Shown here: positions 26,273 to 37,954 of the stretch, piece after piece
How positions within the stretch are numbered: the stretch's first letter is position 1
Layout: each line of letters starts with the position of its first letter
Assembly (NCBI RefSeq): GCF_020886315.1
Contig: NZ_AP025226.1
Location: forward strand, 620,001 to 684,000
Direction of reading: 5' to 3'
Length of the DNA: 64,000 nucleotides
DNA from: Saccharolobus caldissimus
Lineage (GTDB): Archaea; Thermoproteota; Thermoprotei_A; Sulfolobales; Sulfolobaceae
Made by a program: the position numbers and the translations under genes
The notes under the pieces: generated by a model
Seen by the model: only the letters and a program-made list of their open reading frames with translations
The model's database searches: none
Told to the model about the DNA's origin: nothing

Positions 26273-26470
26273 TTTTCCCTACCTCCTACTGCTTATAACT
26301 TCGATTAAATAGATTAAATAGATTACTACTACTACTAGCAAGATTAATGAGTAAAACATAGACATTATCTAGTTTGTATAAAGAAAAGATTTTTAAAGCT
26401 AAAAAACGATAAAACTAAATCATAGTTGTAGTATATATTAAAGAGGATACATTTTTTAGTTAGCAAAAAC
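26273..26470. other. AT-rich intergenic region beside whiP, candidate oriC3
   Basis: 198 bp without a gene. It contains gattaaata twice in tandem plus gatta (26303-26325), four cta triplets (from 26325), long A/T stretches, and two direct ttagcaa copies (26460-26466 and 26471-26477) running into the 3' end of whiP. In Sulfolobus the third chromosomal origin lies next to whiP, so this is a candidate origin. I found no unmistakable ORB element by eye. Confidence 0.4.
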
Positions 26471-27232
26471 TTAGCAATCAGAGAGAAGTTTTTTCAATGT
26501 TTGTGATAAGCCTATGCGTATACCCATCTTAGGATCCTGGTATATGTAAAGTAATCTTTTAGTCTGAAGACTCTTCAAGACTTTAAATATCCAATTAGTA
26601 TCTGCTTTTAGTTCTTCTTGTAATTGATCTAAATATATGTACGTAGTACCCCATTCCATGTATTTATCCAATAAGTATTTAATAATTTCCTTTTCATCTT
26701 GATCGAGTTTTTTCAAAATTTCCTTTATACAATCCGTTATGTTAGACTTTTGTTGTTTATTTTCGATTTTACTGGTTTGGTCGTCAATAAACAACAAAAG
26801 TTCTTGTTTATTTTTGTCTTGTCTTTCCTTAGTTTTGTTGTTTATTGATTGTTTAACTTGTTTTGTATCAAGTATTTGTTTAGCTAGTAATAACATCTCC
26901 TTAAATTTAGAATTAGTATACGATTCCATTAACTCTTTTGCTAACTCTTCTCCTTTTCTACTTAAATGCCACCTACCACCTTCTTGGTAAACTAATCCTT
27001 TTTTCTTCCAATAGCTAAGATAACTACTTATATACTTAGTTTCATAGCCTAGATTTGCAGCTATTTCTGAGGCCCTCAAAGGTCTTGCGTAAAGAAGGAT
27101 TAGTATTGCCTCTACTAATTTAGATCTGGGGCTTCCAGTAAATAATTTTTCCTCGCTTATTTGTCGTATAATTTCCTCAATATCATCGCTGTGATACTCT
27201 TCACTCATCCAATTTACATTAATTGTTGTCAC
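26471..27232 (-). CDS. whiP: WhiP-like winged-helix initiator protein (Cdt1-related)
   Basis: 253 aa with two winged helices. The first (about 37-110) has [20 protein letters not shown] and [20 protein letters not shown]; a helical linker rich in K/Q follows; the second (about 170-250) has [16 protein letters not shown] and [20 protein letters not shown]. Two tandem winged helices of this size match WhiP, which binds oriC3 in Sulfolobus. Neighbouring genes (thermosome upstream, argF downstream) agree with that locus. The start could also be the second ATG, M9. Confidence 0.78.
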   Translation of the reverse strand: MTTINVNWMSEEYHSDDIEEIIRQISEEKLFTGSPRSKLVEAILILLYARPLRASEIAANLGYETKYISSYLSYWKKKGLVYQEGGRWHLSRKGEELAKELMESYTNSKFKEMLLLAKQILDTKQVKQSINNKTKERQDKNKQELLLFIDDQTSKIENKQQKSNITDCIKEILKKLDQDEKEIIKYLLDKYMEWGTTYIYLDQLQEELKADTNWIFKVLKSLQTKRLLYIYQDPKMGIRIGLSQTLKKLLSDC

Positions 27233-27277
27233 TTAAATCTTAAGCTTAAAAGAAGTCGGAATTATTTTAATAATTTC

Positions 27278-28363
27278 CTATTTCAGTAGTACTTCATCAC
27301 AAGTTCTAACTGCATAGAATTTATTATATCCAACAATTATATTATATATTCCCATAAATATTTTATCAACTGAAGGATCCCCAGAATCTATTCTAAGGCA
27401 ATTTATAGTATAAATTTTACTCATAGGCGATACAACTATTAAATCTTCCTTTTTTAATTTTTTAAGAAATAAAGGACCTATTTCTTGATTTCCTCTGCCT
27501 ATTAAAAACCCCTGCTTACCTATAGGAGTTAACACTAATTTTAACTCCCCAGTTAAACTAATTAAATCATAATAGTTTACATTTGACTTTACTAATTGTT
27601 TATTCTTTATAATATCTATTCCCAGAAAAGACGTAAATATGCCCATTTTATTTTCTATGTACTTTATAGTACTTCCTGGCCCCATTACATAAGTTATGTC
27701 ACTCTTCATTAGATCTATAACGTATTCAGCTATTTCTTCTAAATCCCCTTCGTCATATTGCATCTCTTCTTTGCTAGGAGTTAGCAAATAACCACTATTT
27801 ATTGTTGTAGCTATATAATACAATCTTATTACGTATTTACCTTCTCTATATTTTTCCTCATCTACATCCAAGATTTCCTCTTTAATTAGCCTAGCCTCAC
27901 CATTTAGAAATTTATTTAAGAGAATTGCTGCTGCCTCAGGGGTTGTGGCAAATACCCCGCTATGCATTTTTACTCCAGCTGGTATGCCTAGGATGGGTAT
28001 GTCTGTTCCTTCTAAACCTTCATAAACATCTCGTGCAGTTCCATCTCCACCAGCGAAAATTATTATATCTACATTGTTTTTTACAAATTCCTTTACTGCC
28101 TTTATAGTATCATACCTCGTAGTTCTATCACTATTACCTACATCTATTGTTTTATAGTTTAGTTTAGAATTTAAAAAATAAATTTCACCCATTTTATATT
28201 TAGGTATTAAATAAAGGGCATTTTCAGGTGCTTTATTTAAAAATCTAAATACCCTCTCCTTAATTTCTGGATTTTCTATATTTAATCCATCACTACCTTT
28301 TCTGCCAATTCTCCCGCCAGCTCCTGCATAAGGGTTTACTAAAAATCCGACCTTTTTTAACAT
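27278..28363 (-). CDS. ATP-NAD kinase-like protein (COG3199 type)
   Basis: 361 aa with the diacylglycerol/NAD-kinase fold: N-terminal KVGFLVNPYAGAGGRIGRKG, the key GGDGT motif in IIIFAGGDGTARDVYEG, then IPAGVKMHSGVFATTPEAAA. Proteins of this group are predicted polyphosphate/ATP-NAD kinases; the real substrate is not proven for this branch. Its start overlaps the stop of the upstream DUF4443 gene by 7 bp, so it is coexpressed with a putative regulator. Confidence 0.8.
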   Translation of the reverse strand: MLKKVGFLVNPYAGAGGRIGRKGSDGLNIENPEIKERVFRFLNKAPENALYLIPKYKMGEIYFLNSKLNYKTIDVGNSDRTTRYDTIKAVKEFVKNNVDIIIFAGGDGTARDVYEGLEGTDIPILGIPAGVKMHSGVFATTPEAAAILLNKFLNGEARLIKEEILDVDEEKYREGKYVIRLYYIATTINSGYLLTPSKEEMQYDEGDLEEIAEYVIDLMKSDITYVMGPGSTIKYIENKMGIFTSFLGIDIIKNKQLVKSNVNYYDLISLTGELKLVLTPIGKQGFLIGRGNQEIGPLFLKKLKKEDLIVVSPMSKIYTINCLRIDSGDPSVDKIFMGIYNIIVGYNKFYAVRTCDEVLLK

Positions 28364-28977
28364 ATTTTTAATCCCCTTAATAAGTATGCCAATACTAAGT
28401 ACGCTAAGTGAGTATCATTAGGTGTTGCAAATAAAATGAGATCTCCCTTGTCGCATTTAGTGCAATTAGCCTTAATTTCTTCTATTAGATTTTTAAGTGG
28501 CATTTCTTCCGTTTTCGGTGGTATTTCAATTTTTCCGTCTTTATTATAAATGCAAATAAGTACCTTTTCTGCTCCTAATCTTATAATTTCATCTCTTAAT
28601 GTTAAAACGGGAATTTTTTCTAAGATCTCTGCTCCTTTTCTTAAAATTAACATTACTGAATTCCAACCTAGAGATTTTAAGTTAACCGATCTTATTAACG
28701 AGTGTTCCTTAACGCAAGATACTATTTTCTGTCCCTCATTAGTTAAAATATTTCCACCTACCGGATCTGTAGAGATTAAACTCAGTTCTTTTAGCCTTCT
28801 TAATAATGTTTTCATAGAAGCTTCAGATAATTCTATTTTTTTCATTAATGTTATTCTTCCTACTGGTTGTAACTCACTAATATACATTAAGCTCATCAGT
28901 ACATGGCCTTCATCGAATTTAGGCTTGTTTCCTTGTTTAGGTTCAGTAGCTTTCGTAAGCATCATTTGGATATCCAT
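28357..28977 (-). CDS. Winged-helix transcription regulator with DUF4443-like C-terminus
   Basis: 206 aa. The N-terminal winged helix covers roughly 25-85 (VLMSLMYISELQPVGRITLM, ASMKTLLRRLKELSLIST). The C-terminal half (about 110-206) is alpha/beta with paired cysteines CTKC, which I assign tentatively to DUF4443. It is divergent from argF across about 31 bp and overlaps the kinase-like gene, so it may regulate either. Confidence 0.7.
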   Translation of the reverse strand: MDIQMMLTKATEPKQGNKPKFDEGHVLMSLMYISELQPVGRITLMKKIELSEASMKTLLRRLKELSLISTDPVGGNILTNEGQKIVSCVKEHSLIRSVNLKSLGWNSVMLILRKGAEILEKIPVLTLRDEIIRLGAEKVLICIYNKDGKIEIPPKTEEMPLKNLIEEIKANCTKCDKGDLILFATPNDTHLAYLVLAYLLRGLKIC

Positions 28978-29008
28978 ATTTAAATATATGTTAAACTAGT
29001 ATTAAATT

Positions 29009-29932
29009 ATGTTTAAGGGGAGAAGTCTATTATGTCTATTAGATTTTGAATCCCATGAAATAGAGAAAATGCTGGAAATTTCATTTATGATGAAAAATTA
29101 CGTTTATGCAAATCAAGTGCCTAATTCCTTAAAGGGAAAACGAGTGGCATTACTTTTCGAGAAACCAAGTACTAGGACTAGAGTAAGTAGTGAGTTAGCG
29201 ATTTCGATGTTAGGTGGCACTCCTATTATACTTAATAAGCAAGATTTGCAGTGGGCTAGAGGGGAGCCAATAGAGGATACTGCAAGAGTTTTAGGTAGGA
29301 TGGTTAACGGTATAGGCGCGAGAGTTTTAAGTCATGAAACTTTAATTAAGCTAAGAGATTTCTCACGAGTTCCGGTAATTAATTTGTTAAGTGATGTTTC
29401 ACATCCTTTACAAGCATTAGCAGACATAATGACAATTAGAGAAAAATTCGGAAATGGCTATGTGAGAATAGCATTTGTAGGGGACGGAAGTGATAATGTA
29501 CTGTTAAGTTTAATGGCTATAGTAGCTAAATTAGGGTTAGAACTTCACGTAGCTAGCCCTAAGGAGCTTAAACCTAGAGAGGATTATTATAAAATCATAA
29601 CTGAAATCGCGGAAAGAACTGGTGCTGTAATAGAGTTTTATGAAGACCCTTATGAGGCAGTAAGGGGTAGCCACGTAGTCTATACAGACGTATGGGTTAG
29701 TATGGGACAAGAAAGTATTGCTGAACAGAAAAAGAAGTTATTAGCGAACTATAGGGTTACTACGGATTTAATGAGATATGCAGTTAAAGATGCTATTTTC
29801 ATGCACTGTTTGCCTGCAAATAGAGGGGAGGAAGTAGATCCAGAAGTTATAGATGGGCCTAAGAGTGCTGTATGGGATCAAGCTGAAAATAGACTATATT
29901 CCGCAATGGCTGTATTCTCATTGCTTATTTAA
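29009..29932 (+). CDS. argF: Ornithine carbamoyltransferase
   Basis: Condenses ornithine and carbamoyl phosphate to citrulline. The motifs are complete: carbamoyl-phosphate loop [18 protein letters not shown], and the ornithine-side [12 protein letters not shown]. 307 aa is the normal length. A TATA-like tttaaatatatg about 24 bp upstream suggests a leaderless transcript. It converges on nreA with a 15-bp overlap. Confidence 0.95.
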   Translation: MFKGRSLLCLLDFESHEIEKMLEISFMMKNYVYANQVPNSLKGKRVALLFEKPSTRTRVSSELAISMLGGTPIILNKQDLQWARGEPIEDTARVLGRMVNGIGARVLSHETLIKLRDFSRVPVINLLSDVSHPLQALADIMTIREKFGNGYVRIAFVGDGSDNVLLSLMAIVAKLGLELHVASPKELKPREDYYKIITEIAERTGAVIEFYEDPYEAVRGSHVVYTDVWVSMGQESIAEQKKKLLANYRVTTDLMRYAVKDAIFMHCLPANRGEEVDPEVIDGPKSAVWDQAENRLYSAMAVFSLLI

Positions 29933-31150
29933 AAAATCTGTTATTAATTTTTGCCTAAATAAAGCTTTTATGCTATTTAATTTGAATAGATTTATTTTTG
30001 CTTTTAATCTATTATTTACTACAGAAAGTGCCTCTAAAAGACTTTCATATTCTCCTATTTTATTTTCAGTTGCTTTTCTTACTGTTTCTCTGATGTGCCA
30101 ATTGCCTACCGGTGCAAAGTATTCTTCAGTTATTTCCCTCACTATTATTATTCCAGCTTGTCGTTTTATTCTATCTAAATATTCTAATACCGCTAATCTT
30201 GCAGCCATATATCCGCCATCTATGTATTCATAATCACCCCAATAATTCTCAGTTAGTTCAGATATTGTTAATTCTTTACTCCATAAGCTCAAGGGGTGCC
30301 ATATTTCTATCCATAAAGATTTATACTTAGATGGATAGAGAATTAAATGAAAATAGTTGCCTAAATATGAAGCATAATATACTTCTATTTTGTTTATTTC
30401 ATTATAATGTATAATTCTATCGTGAAGATATTTACTAACCGTACTATCTACTGCAGTGATAGCCCATCTAGTAGGTACAAAGCGTCTATTCCTTTTCCTT
30501 CCTAGAAGTCCGAAGGATAAAGCGTTTATTATTTTATAGTAATCTATATCATATTTATATAATTCTAGTATAGCGTTACTAGCTTTTATATCATCAAAAA
30601 TTAGTTTATCCAATTTAGAAGGTAATTTTGGATTATCAATTATTTTTATCTCTTCCGCTAAACCCCCAGGTCCTCTAGGCAAGATTACACCATCGAATCT
30701 CAGTTTTGCTTCTAATGTATTCAACTTTGCCTCAGAAGTTACTGGTCTTTCTGAGACTACAGCTAGTGGGATTTCTGTATTGTAATACTCGATGGCTTTC
30801 TCAACTTTTATTTTAGTTATACTTGAGATTAGTGATGATCTAAGTTTTATTATATCTCCTAAACTTAATTTTCCCCACCACTCTTTAATGTTCTCATATT
30901 TCTTGGCTTCATCTCCGTAAACTGAGGGAGGTATATTTAGTATTAATGGTACTTTAGGGTATCCTCGTTCACCAACTATTGCACTTGGCGGAGTAGATCC
31001 TTCAACAAGCTTTAAGGAGTTACTTATTTTAACTCTCTGTAAGCTATTTACCATACTTCTAAATCTTTCCATGATAGGGCAATAAGATAATCCACAAAGA
31101 TATTTATGTCCCTTACATTTTATACAAAGTTCAGCTGGAATTACGTGCAA
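29918..31150 (-). CDS. nreA: DNA repair protein NreA
   Basis: 410-aa Nre-family protein. The N-terminal zinc-binding region is [17 protein letters not shown] (residues 9-25). The core contains [31 protein letters not shown] and [20 protein letters not shown]. The C-terminus ends [11 protein letters not shown], which fits a PCNA-interacting (PIP) box. Nre proteins protect archaea from DNA damage together with PCNA. The start overlaps the PHP-domain gene by 20 bp, so the two are one unit. Confidence 0.9.
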   Translation of the reverse strand: MHVIPAELCIKCKGHKYLCGLSYCPIMERFRSMVNSLQRVKISNSLKLVEGSTPPSAIVGERGYPKVPLILNIPPSVYGDEAKKYENIKEWWGKLSLGDIIKLRSSLISSITKIKVEKAIEYYNTEIPLAVVSERPVTSEAKLNTLEAKLRFDGVILPRGPGGLAEEIKIIDNPKLPSKLDKLIFDDIKASNAILELYKYDIDYYKIINALSFGLLGRKRNRRFVPTRWAITAVDSTVSKYLHDRIIHYNEINKIEVYYASYLGNYFHLILYPSKYKSLWIEIWHPLSLWSKELTISELTENYWGDYEYIDGGYMAARLAVLEYLDRIKRQAGIIIVREITEEYFAPVGNWHIRETVRKATENKIGEYESLLEALSVVNNRLKAKINLFKLNSIKALFRQKLITDFLNKQ

Positions 31151-31768
31151 TTTTTAACTTCCTCTCAATATACCATTCTGCTATTGATAATTTAGCTTTA
31201 AATGATAAACCTATAGTAATAGGTTTGAGTTTTCCCTTGAGTAAATTATCTAAAATATCATCCAAGTTAAATTCTATGACTTCATATAAGTCGTTATATG
31301 CTGAGCCAATAGCCTGAATAACATGTGCGTCACTATTCGCAACGCCTGGCAAATTTAGTTTTGTAGCAACTTCCTTAGCTTTCTTATTAGCACTTTTAGG
31401 AGCTTTAGAATTGTATATTTCTATCATATCAAATTTATATTCAAATATTTTATTACCTATTCCTTTTCTAAATATATCAAATGGATGAGAAGGAAAAATT
31501 ATACATGAATTTTCTTTAGCGTAATCTATTAATTGATCTATTTTATTTGGTGGCGATGGTATAAAATTGCATAATATAATTACATGTCCATATTCCGTAG
31601 TCACTTCTTGTCCAGGTATTACCTGCTCTTTAACATCCCTTACTCCTAAAGATGTATCATGATCTGTTAAAGCTATATAGATATTTAATTTTTTAGCAAA
31701 ATTTACTATATCTTTAGGTAAATATTTTCCATCACTATATAAGGAATGAACATGAAAGTCAAAAAACA

Positions 31769-31769
<1 letters not shown>
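31131..31769 (-). CDS. PHP-domain metal-dependent phosphoesterase
   Basis: 212 aa with the metal ligands of PHP phosphoesterases: [10 protein letters not shown] (N-terminal HxH), [27 protein letters not shown] and GVANSDAH. The substrate is unknown; relatives hydrolyse phosphate from nucleotides or histidinol phosphate, or act in DNA repair. It lies between asd and nreA with 1-bp and 20-bp overlaps, so it is part of the thrC-lysC-asd transcript, and its place next to nreA hints at a repair role. Confidence 0.88.
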
Positions 31770-32816
<1,047 letters not shown>

Positions 32817-32824
<8 letters not shown>

Positions 32825-34166
32825 TCACGATCACCTCATGTAATTCCTTTGATAGATTTTCTCCCTCTTCCTTATTAACTATAAAGGTTAAACTTACGTT
32901 TGATATTCCTCTAGCAATAGCTAATGGATCATATTTTGCAGCTATTGATATCACCTTAGTCGATATTTCCTTTTTCCTTATCCCACATCCAACTATTCCT
33001 ACTATACTAATATCGTTAACCTCTATATTTTTTACTAGGGTACCTTTTAATCCCTCTAATCTTTCTAATAGTCTATTAACTGACGATGAATCAACAGCTA
33101 GCTGTATTGTAGTTTCGCTTGCTGGCTGTGAAATGGACACAATGTTAACTCCCGCTTCTTTAGCTTCACTTGTTATTTTAGCGGCTGAACCTATTTTTCC
33201 TACTATTTTGGTACTTTCTACAGTTATTAACTTCATGTTATCTAAATATGATATTCCCTTAAGTCCGTCTGATTTTTCACACTCCCCATTAATTACTGTA
33301 AATCCATCCTCATATAATGACTCTACAATAACTTTCATATCTATATTAAAAACTGGATCAAAAGTACGCGGATGTAACCTTTTAGCCCCTAATTGTGAAA
33401 GTTCTATTGCTTCTTCTAGGGATAATCTGGGTATAGTCTTAGCGTTACTAAACTTTTTAGGATCTCCGGTCATTATCCCTGGGACTTCTGTAACTAGTCT
33501 GACCTCTCTCGCTCTAACAAGTTTTCCTATTAACGTTGCTGTATAATCACTCCCGCCTCTTCCTAACGTGGTATACTTACCTTGTTTAGTTCTTCCAATA
33601 AAACCTGGTAATACTATCACATTAACCTTTGAGTTCTTTATTATGTTGTCAATTTCTTTTTTAGACAGTTCTTCTATGACGTTAGCTTCACCATAATTAT
33701 CATCTGTAATTAACGGTGGCGTTGATATGCCTTCAGCTTCTATGCCATTACTTCGCAGCACTGCAGAAAGCAGTACTGTAGCCATTCTTTCGCCGAATGA
33801 TAAAATATAGTCTTTAACTCTAGGAGTTACTTCATCTAAAACTCTTATTGACCACGTAACTCTAAATAACTCATCACTTAATCTCGACAAATCCTTAAAT
33901 GCATTCTCAAACTCTTTCCCATCAGCTAACTTTGAGAGTAATTTAACATGTCTCTCATAAATTTCGCTAGCAATATCTGGAGAGTTATCAATATTTATTG
34001 TAGCATTTATTAAATCATTGGTTACATTTTTTATTGCAGACGTTACTACTATTAACTTACCATTTTTTTGGGAGTACTTCCTTATCTTTTCTACAATTAA
34101 TTCATAATCTTTTTCATCTTTTTGTATAGATCCACCTATTTTAACTATTAAATCCATTAATTTCAC
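32817..34166 (-). CDS. lysC: Aspartate kinase
   Basis: First step of the aspartate family pathway. The kinase domain starts [10 protein letters not shown] and has the signature [18 protein letters not shown] domains follow ([20 protein letters not shown] and MNDISIV-type region), so allosteric control by an end product is likely. The ATG at 34157 ([10 protein letters not shown]) is as good as 34166. It overlaps thrC by 17-26 bp. Confidence 0.93.
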
Positions 34167-35346
34167 CTACAATAATTTTTTCTATATGAAGAGGATTAAC
34201 TAAGATTCTTTTAGTATCAGCTTTAGCCATACTTTCTGGATCTTTTAATGAGTGTCCGGTTAAAATTAGAACTGTTTTTTCATCTTTATCTATAATTCCA
34301 TAATTTATTGCTTTAAAATACCCAGCTAATGCTGCAGCTGATGCTGGTTCCGCACCTATACCCTCTTTTCTAGCTAAAGTTTTTTGGGCTTCTAATATCT
34401 CAGAATCCGATACTACTATTGCGGTCCCTTTAGACTCCTTTATAGCCTTCATGGCTTTTTGCCAATTTACTGGCCTCCCAATTCTTATCGCAGTAGCTAC
34501 TGTATCTGGATTTTCTATGAAATCTGGTTCATTTTTACCTTTAATTATTGCATTTGCTATAGGTGACGCTCCTTCTGCTTGAACTCCAATCATTCTCGGA
34601 ACTTTATCTATAATACCAATTTTTAATAGTTCGTTAAATCCCTTCCATATTGCATATATATTACCGGCGTTTCCTACGGGAACTATCACGTTTTCTGGAA
34701 CCCCTATATCTTCCATTATTTCGAATGCTATTGTCTTTTGACCCTCAAGTCTCCATGGGTTAAAAGAGTTTAGTGGGTAAACTATTTTCAAATCCCTATA
34801 TAATCTCATAACAGCCTCCATTGCCACGTCAAAACTTCCATCTACTTCTAATATTATAGCACCATATAATACTGATTGGGCTAATTTACCTAAAGCTACC
34901 TTACCTTTAGGTAAAACTATAAAACTTTTTATACCTGCTCTAGCAGCATATGCGGCAGCTGAGGCAGCAGTGTTTCCAGTTGATGCAGCTATTACAGTTT
35001 TGTAATTTAAACTTACTGCAGAACTAACTGCTACTGTCATTCCTCTATCTTTAAAACTACCTGTAGGATTTAATCCTTCAAATTTAAAATATAACTGTTT
35101 ATTTATATTAGCAGATTTTATTAATGGTGTATTACCCTCATTTATACTTATAATACTCTTATAGTAACCTGGAATTAGATCTTTATACCTCCAAACTCCT
35201 CTTCCCTTTAATTTAGATAAAGAGAAATCTTTTGGAGGTTCTATTATAATTTCCAATAATCCACCACATTTAGGGCATAATATTGTATGTTGGTCTATTG
35301 GTGTCTCATATCCGCAGCTTAAGCACTTCATTACTCCAGTTACCAT
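34141..35346 (-). CDS. thrC: Threonine synthase
   Basis: PLP enzyme making threonine from O-phosphohomoserine. An N-terminal zinc ribbon ([15 protein letters not shown]) precedes the PLP lysine in [16 protein letters not shown] and the phosphate-binding GNAGN segment. 401 aa, normal. The second ATG (35331, MKCLSC) is preceded by ggag and is an alternative start. It leads the thrC-lysC-asd-PHP-nreA unit and is divergent from the UbiD-like gene. Confidence 0.94.
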   Translation of the reverse strand: MVTGVMKCLSCGYETPIDQHTILCPKCGGLLEIIIEPPKDFSLSKLKGRGVWRYKDLIPGYYKSIISINEGNTPLIKSANINKQLYFKFEGLNPTGSFKDRGMTVAVSSAVSLNYKTVIAASTGNTAASAAAYAARAGIKSFIVLPKGKVALGKLAQSVLYGAIILEVDGSFDVAMEAVMRLYRDLKIVYPLNSFNPWRLEGQKTIAFEIMEDIGVPENVIVPVGNAGNIYAIWKGFNELLKIGIIDKVPRMIGVQAEGASPIANAIIKGKNEPDFIENPDTVATAIRIGRPVNWQKAMKAIKESKGTAIVVSDSEILEAQKTLARKEGIGAEPASAAALAGYFKAINYGIIDKDEKTVLILTGHSLKDPESMAKADTKRILVNPLHIEKIIVGEINGFNS

Positions 35347-35422
35347 GTTTCCAACAACAATTCACCAGCTGTTAAAGAGGTTTATTTTACAAAATATAAG
35401 CTTTGTTGAGCCCATTTTATAT

Positions 35423-36868
35423 ATGGCATTTAAAGATCTTAGAGATTATATAGAATTTATGAGAAAAAGAAATAAACTAATAGAAATTAATGAAGAAGTT
35501 AGTGTTGATCTAGAAATAGCAGAAATTACTAGACGAGCTACATATAATCATCTGCCCCCCCTTTTATTTAATAAAATTGTCAACTTCGAAGGTTGGAGAG
35601 TAATTTCTAATATTTTTTATTCAATCGAAAGTTTTTATGAAATATTTGGCACTAATAGACTTGAGTCTATTTCTGAAAAGTTTATCTCAAATTTATCAGA
35701 AATCCCAATTACATTTATTGATAAGTTAAAATCTCTAAAAGATATAATAGGGTTAGGGAAGATTATGCCTAGGGCTAGATCCCCTAATTTTAAGGAAGAT
35801 TACTTCATGAATCTAGCTAAATTACCCGCAATTAAAACATGGCCTAAAGACGCTGGAAGATATTTAACGTTTTCTATAACAATAACTAAAGATCCGGATA
35901 CTGATATACACAATCTTAGTGTATATAGGATTCAGATAATTAATGAGAAAGAAGCAATAGTCCATTGGCAAGCATTTAAAAGAGGTTCTATTACTGCAAG
36001 AAAATATTTAGAGAAAAATATAACAAAAATTCCAGTAGCTATAGTAACTGGCGTAGATCCAGTAATTGCGTTTACTGCAGCATCACCAGTACCTCATGGA
36101 TTGGATAAATATATGTTTGCCGGCATTTTAAGAGGTGAGGGAGTGGATGTTACTAAACTAGATAATCAAATTCTAGTACCTAGTCACGCTGAAGTAGTTT
36201 TAGAGGGATATGTGGATTTAAATGATATGAGATTAGAAGGTCCATTTGGCGATCACATGGGTTATTATACGCCTCCCGATTATTATCCTACCTTTAAATT
36301 AGAGAGGGTATATATAAGGGACGAACCAATATTTCATGTAACGTCAGTTGGCAAGCCACCACTTGAAGACGCATGGATAGGCAAAGCAGTTGAGAGAATT
36401 TTCCTACCTTTTGCTAAGATGCTAGTCCCAGAATTAGTTGACATGAACTTGCCAGAATATGGACTATTTACTGGAATAGGAATATTTTCTATAAAGAAGT
36501 ATTATCCAGGTCAAGCAAAAAGAGTTATGATGGCATTATGGGGAATAGGGCAATTATCTCTTTTAAAAATTATAATAATTGTTGACCAAGATATCAATGT
36601 TCACGATATTAACCAAGTTATGTATGCAATAGCTGCTCATGTGGATCCTAAGAGAGATATAGTAATTATAGATAACGCATTAACTGACTCATTAGATCCA
36701 AGTGTACCTTCTCCACCATTAGGCAGTAAATTAGGTATTGATGCAACAAGAAAGTTTAAAGAAGAAATGGGAAAAGAATGGCCAGAAGAAGTAAAATCTG
36801 ATGAAAAAATAGCTAAAAAAGCTGAGCAGATACTAAGCAAGATTATAAAGAAATATCAATCCTCCTAA
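35423..36868 (+). CDS. UbiD-family decarboxylase
   Basis: 481 aa from the ATG at 35423 ([12 protein letters not shown]). Positions 35345-35422 are open but contain the probable TATA (aaaatataa, about 35389) for a leaderless start. UbiD enzymes use prenylated FMN for reversible (de)carboxylation of aromatic or unsaturated acids. Typical segments: [42 protein letters not shown]. In these organisms it may serve quinone (caldariellaquinone) or aromatic metabolism; the substrate is not known. Confidence 0.88.
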   Translation: MAFKDLRDYIEFMRKRNKLIEINEEVSVDLEIAEITRRATYNHLPPLLFNKIVNFEGWRVISNIFYSIESFYEIFGTNRLESISEKFISNLSEIPITFIDKLKSLKDIIGLGKIMPRARSPNFKEDYFMNLAKLPAIKTWPKDAGRYLTFSITITKDPDTDIHNLSVYRIQIINEKEAIVHWQAFKRGSITARKYLEKNITKIPVAIVTGVDPVIAFTAASPVPHGLDKYMFAGILRGEGVDVTKLDNQILVPSHAEVVLEGYVDLNDMRLEGPFGDHMGYYTPPDYYPTFKLERVYIRDEPIFHVTSVGKPPLEDAWIGKAVERIFLPFAKMLVPELVDMNLPEYGLFTGIGIFSIKKYYPGQAKRVMMALWGIGQLSLLKIIIIVDQDINVHDINQVMYAIAAHVDPKRDIVIIDNALTDSLDPSVPSPPLGSKLGIDATRKFKEEMGKEWPEEVKSDEKIAKKAEQILSKIIKKYQSS

Positions 36869-37121
36869 ACGTATCATCTTTGTAAATTATAGAAATCTCA
36901 TTTATATCTTCTAGTTTAGTCTCGATCTGTAATGTTTCTTTTCTTTTTAACTCTTTATCTATCTTTACATTTTCGGTAATAGTTTTAAGACCTATTCTAT
37001 CATCTATTAAGTTTACAGATACTTTGTATTTTATTATAATCTCTGTTATTTTTACTGAATGATCTAAATTATTGGTTATTTTAAGAGTTTTTCCTTCTAA
37101 CTTAACGATAAAAGGGTCCAT
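36843..37121 (-). CDS. Hypothetical beta-rich protein, 92 aa
   Basis: Frame [20 protein letters not shown] ... with alternating strands ([40 protein letters not shown]). The sequence has an Ig-like or accessory beta-sandwich pattern but no named family. ATG 37121 is preferred to the longer ATG 37142. It overlaps the end of the convergent UbiD gene by 26 bp and is divergent from cdvB2. Confidence 0.5.
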   Translation of the reverse strand: MDPFIVKLEGKTLKITNNLDHSVKITEIIIKYKVSVNLIDDRIGLKTITENVKIDKELKRKETLQIETKLEDINEISIIYKDDTFRRIDISL

Positions 37122-37202
37122 AATTAAGTTATAAATAATCATAAGTATTATGTGTTATTCTGCTTAAAACAACGTCGCAAAAAGATATAATATAGATCTG
37201 AA

Positions 37203-37868
37203 ATGGCCTCAAGTAAGGTAGAAGATTTCGTTAAAAATTGGGGAGGCAAACAAGAGCCAAGTATTGCAGAGAGAATAAAGAATGCCTTTAAGCCACAGCA
37301 ACCATTAAGATATAGATTAGTAATGGCAAATTATAGACTAAGAACTATGGTAAGTCGTTTAGATGTTTATATCTCTAGACTTCAAGAAAGAGATAGAACT
37401 CTGTTCGAAAAGGTTGTAGAAGCTCAAATGAATAAAGATACTCCTAGAGCTGCAATGTATGCAAATGAAATCGCAGAGATCAGAAAGATTTCAAAACAAT
37501 TAATTACTACGCAAATAGCTCTAGAACAAGTTCAATTAAGACTTGAGACTATAACCGAATTAGGTGACGTATTTACAAGCTTAATACCAGTTTTAGGAGT
37601 GATAAGAGAATTAAGAAATGCCATGAGAGGTGTAATGCCAGAGATAAGTTTAGAATTAGCTGAATTAGAAGAGGGATTGCAAGAGGTAGTTATAGAGGCA
37701 GGAGACTTCACGGGTGCTCCAGTTAATTACGCTGCCTCAAGCCCAGAGGCAAGGAAGATATTAGAAGAAGCTTCTATAGTAGCAGAACAAAGAATGAAAG
37801 AGAAGTTCCCAGAATTACCAAGTTTCGTCACATCTGCACAAAAGTCTACAAATCCTGAACAGAAATAA
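37203..37868 (+). CDS. cdvB2: ESCRT-III-like cell division protein, CdvB2-type paralogue
   Basis: 221 aa, helical ESCRT-III core: [40 protein letters not shown] and [20 protein letters not shown] match the same segments of CdvB at 61166. It lacks the C-terminal winged helix of CdvB and ends in a short disordered tail; KFPELPSF could be a MIM2-like site for CdvC. ESCRT-III paralogues form the constricting ring at division. Assignment to CdvB2 rather than B1 or B3 rests on gene neighbourhood. Confidence 0.85.
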   Translation: MASSKVEDFVKNWGGKQEPSIAERIKNAFKPQQPLRYRLVMANYRLRTMVSRLDVYISRLQERDRTLFEKVVEAQMNKDTPRAAMYANEIAEIRKISKQLITTQIALEQVQLRLETITELGDVFTSLIPVLGVIRELRNAMRGVMPEISLELAELEEGLQEVVIEAGDFTGAPVNYAASSPEARKILEEASIVAEQRMKEKFPELPSFVTSAQKSTNPEQK

Positions 37869-37954
37869 TAAGTGTTATATACATTTTTTAGAAAGACTTA
37901 TACTATAAAATAATTTTTTAAGTTCCAAGGAGAAAGTATATTGGGGAGTTTTAT

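Noticed and set aside
26303-26340. gattaaata/cta repeats as a CRISPR-like array
   Set aside because: Units are 9 bp and 3 bp in direct tandem with no spacers; no CRISPR-type repeats or cas genes are found anywhere in the window.
35345-35422. N-terminal extension of the UbiD-like protein
   Set aside because: It overlaps the divergent thrC promoter and the probable TATA of the gene itself; the ATG at 35423 starts at the conserved domain.
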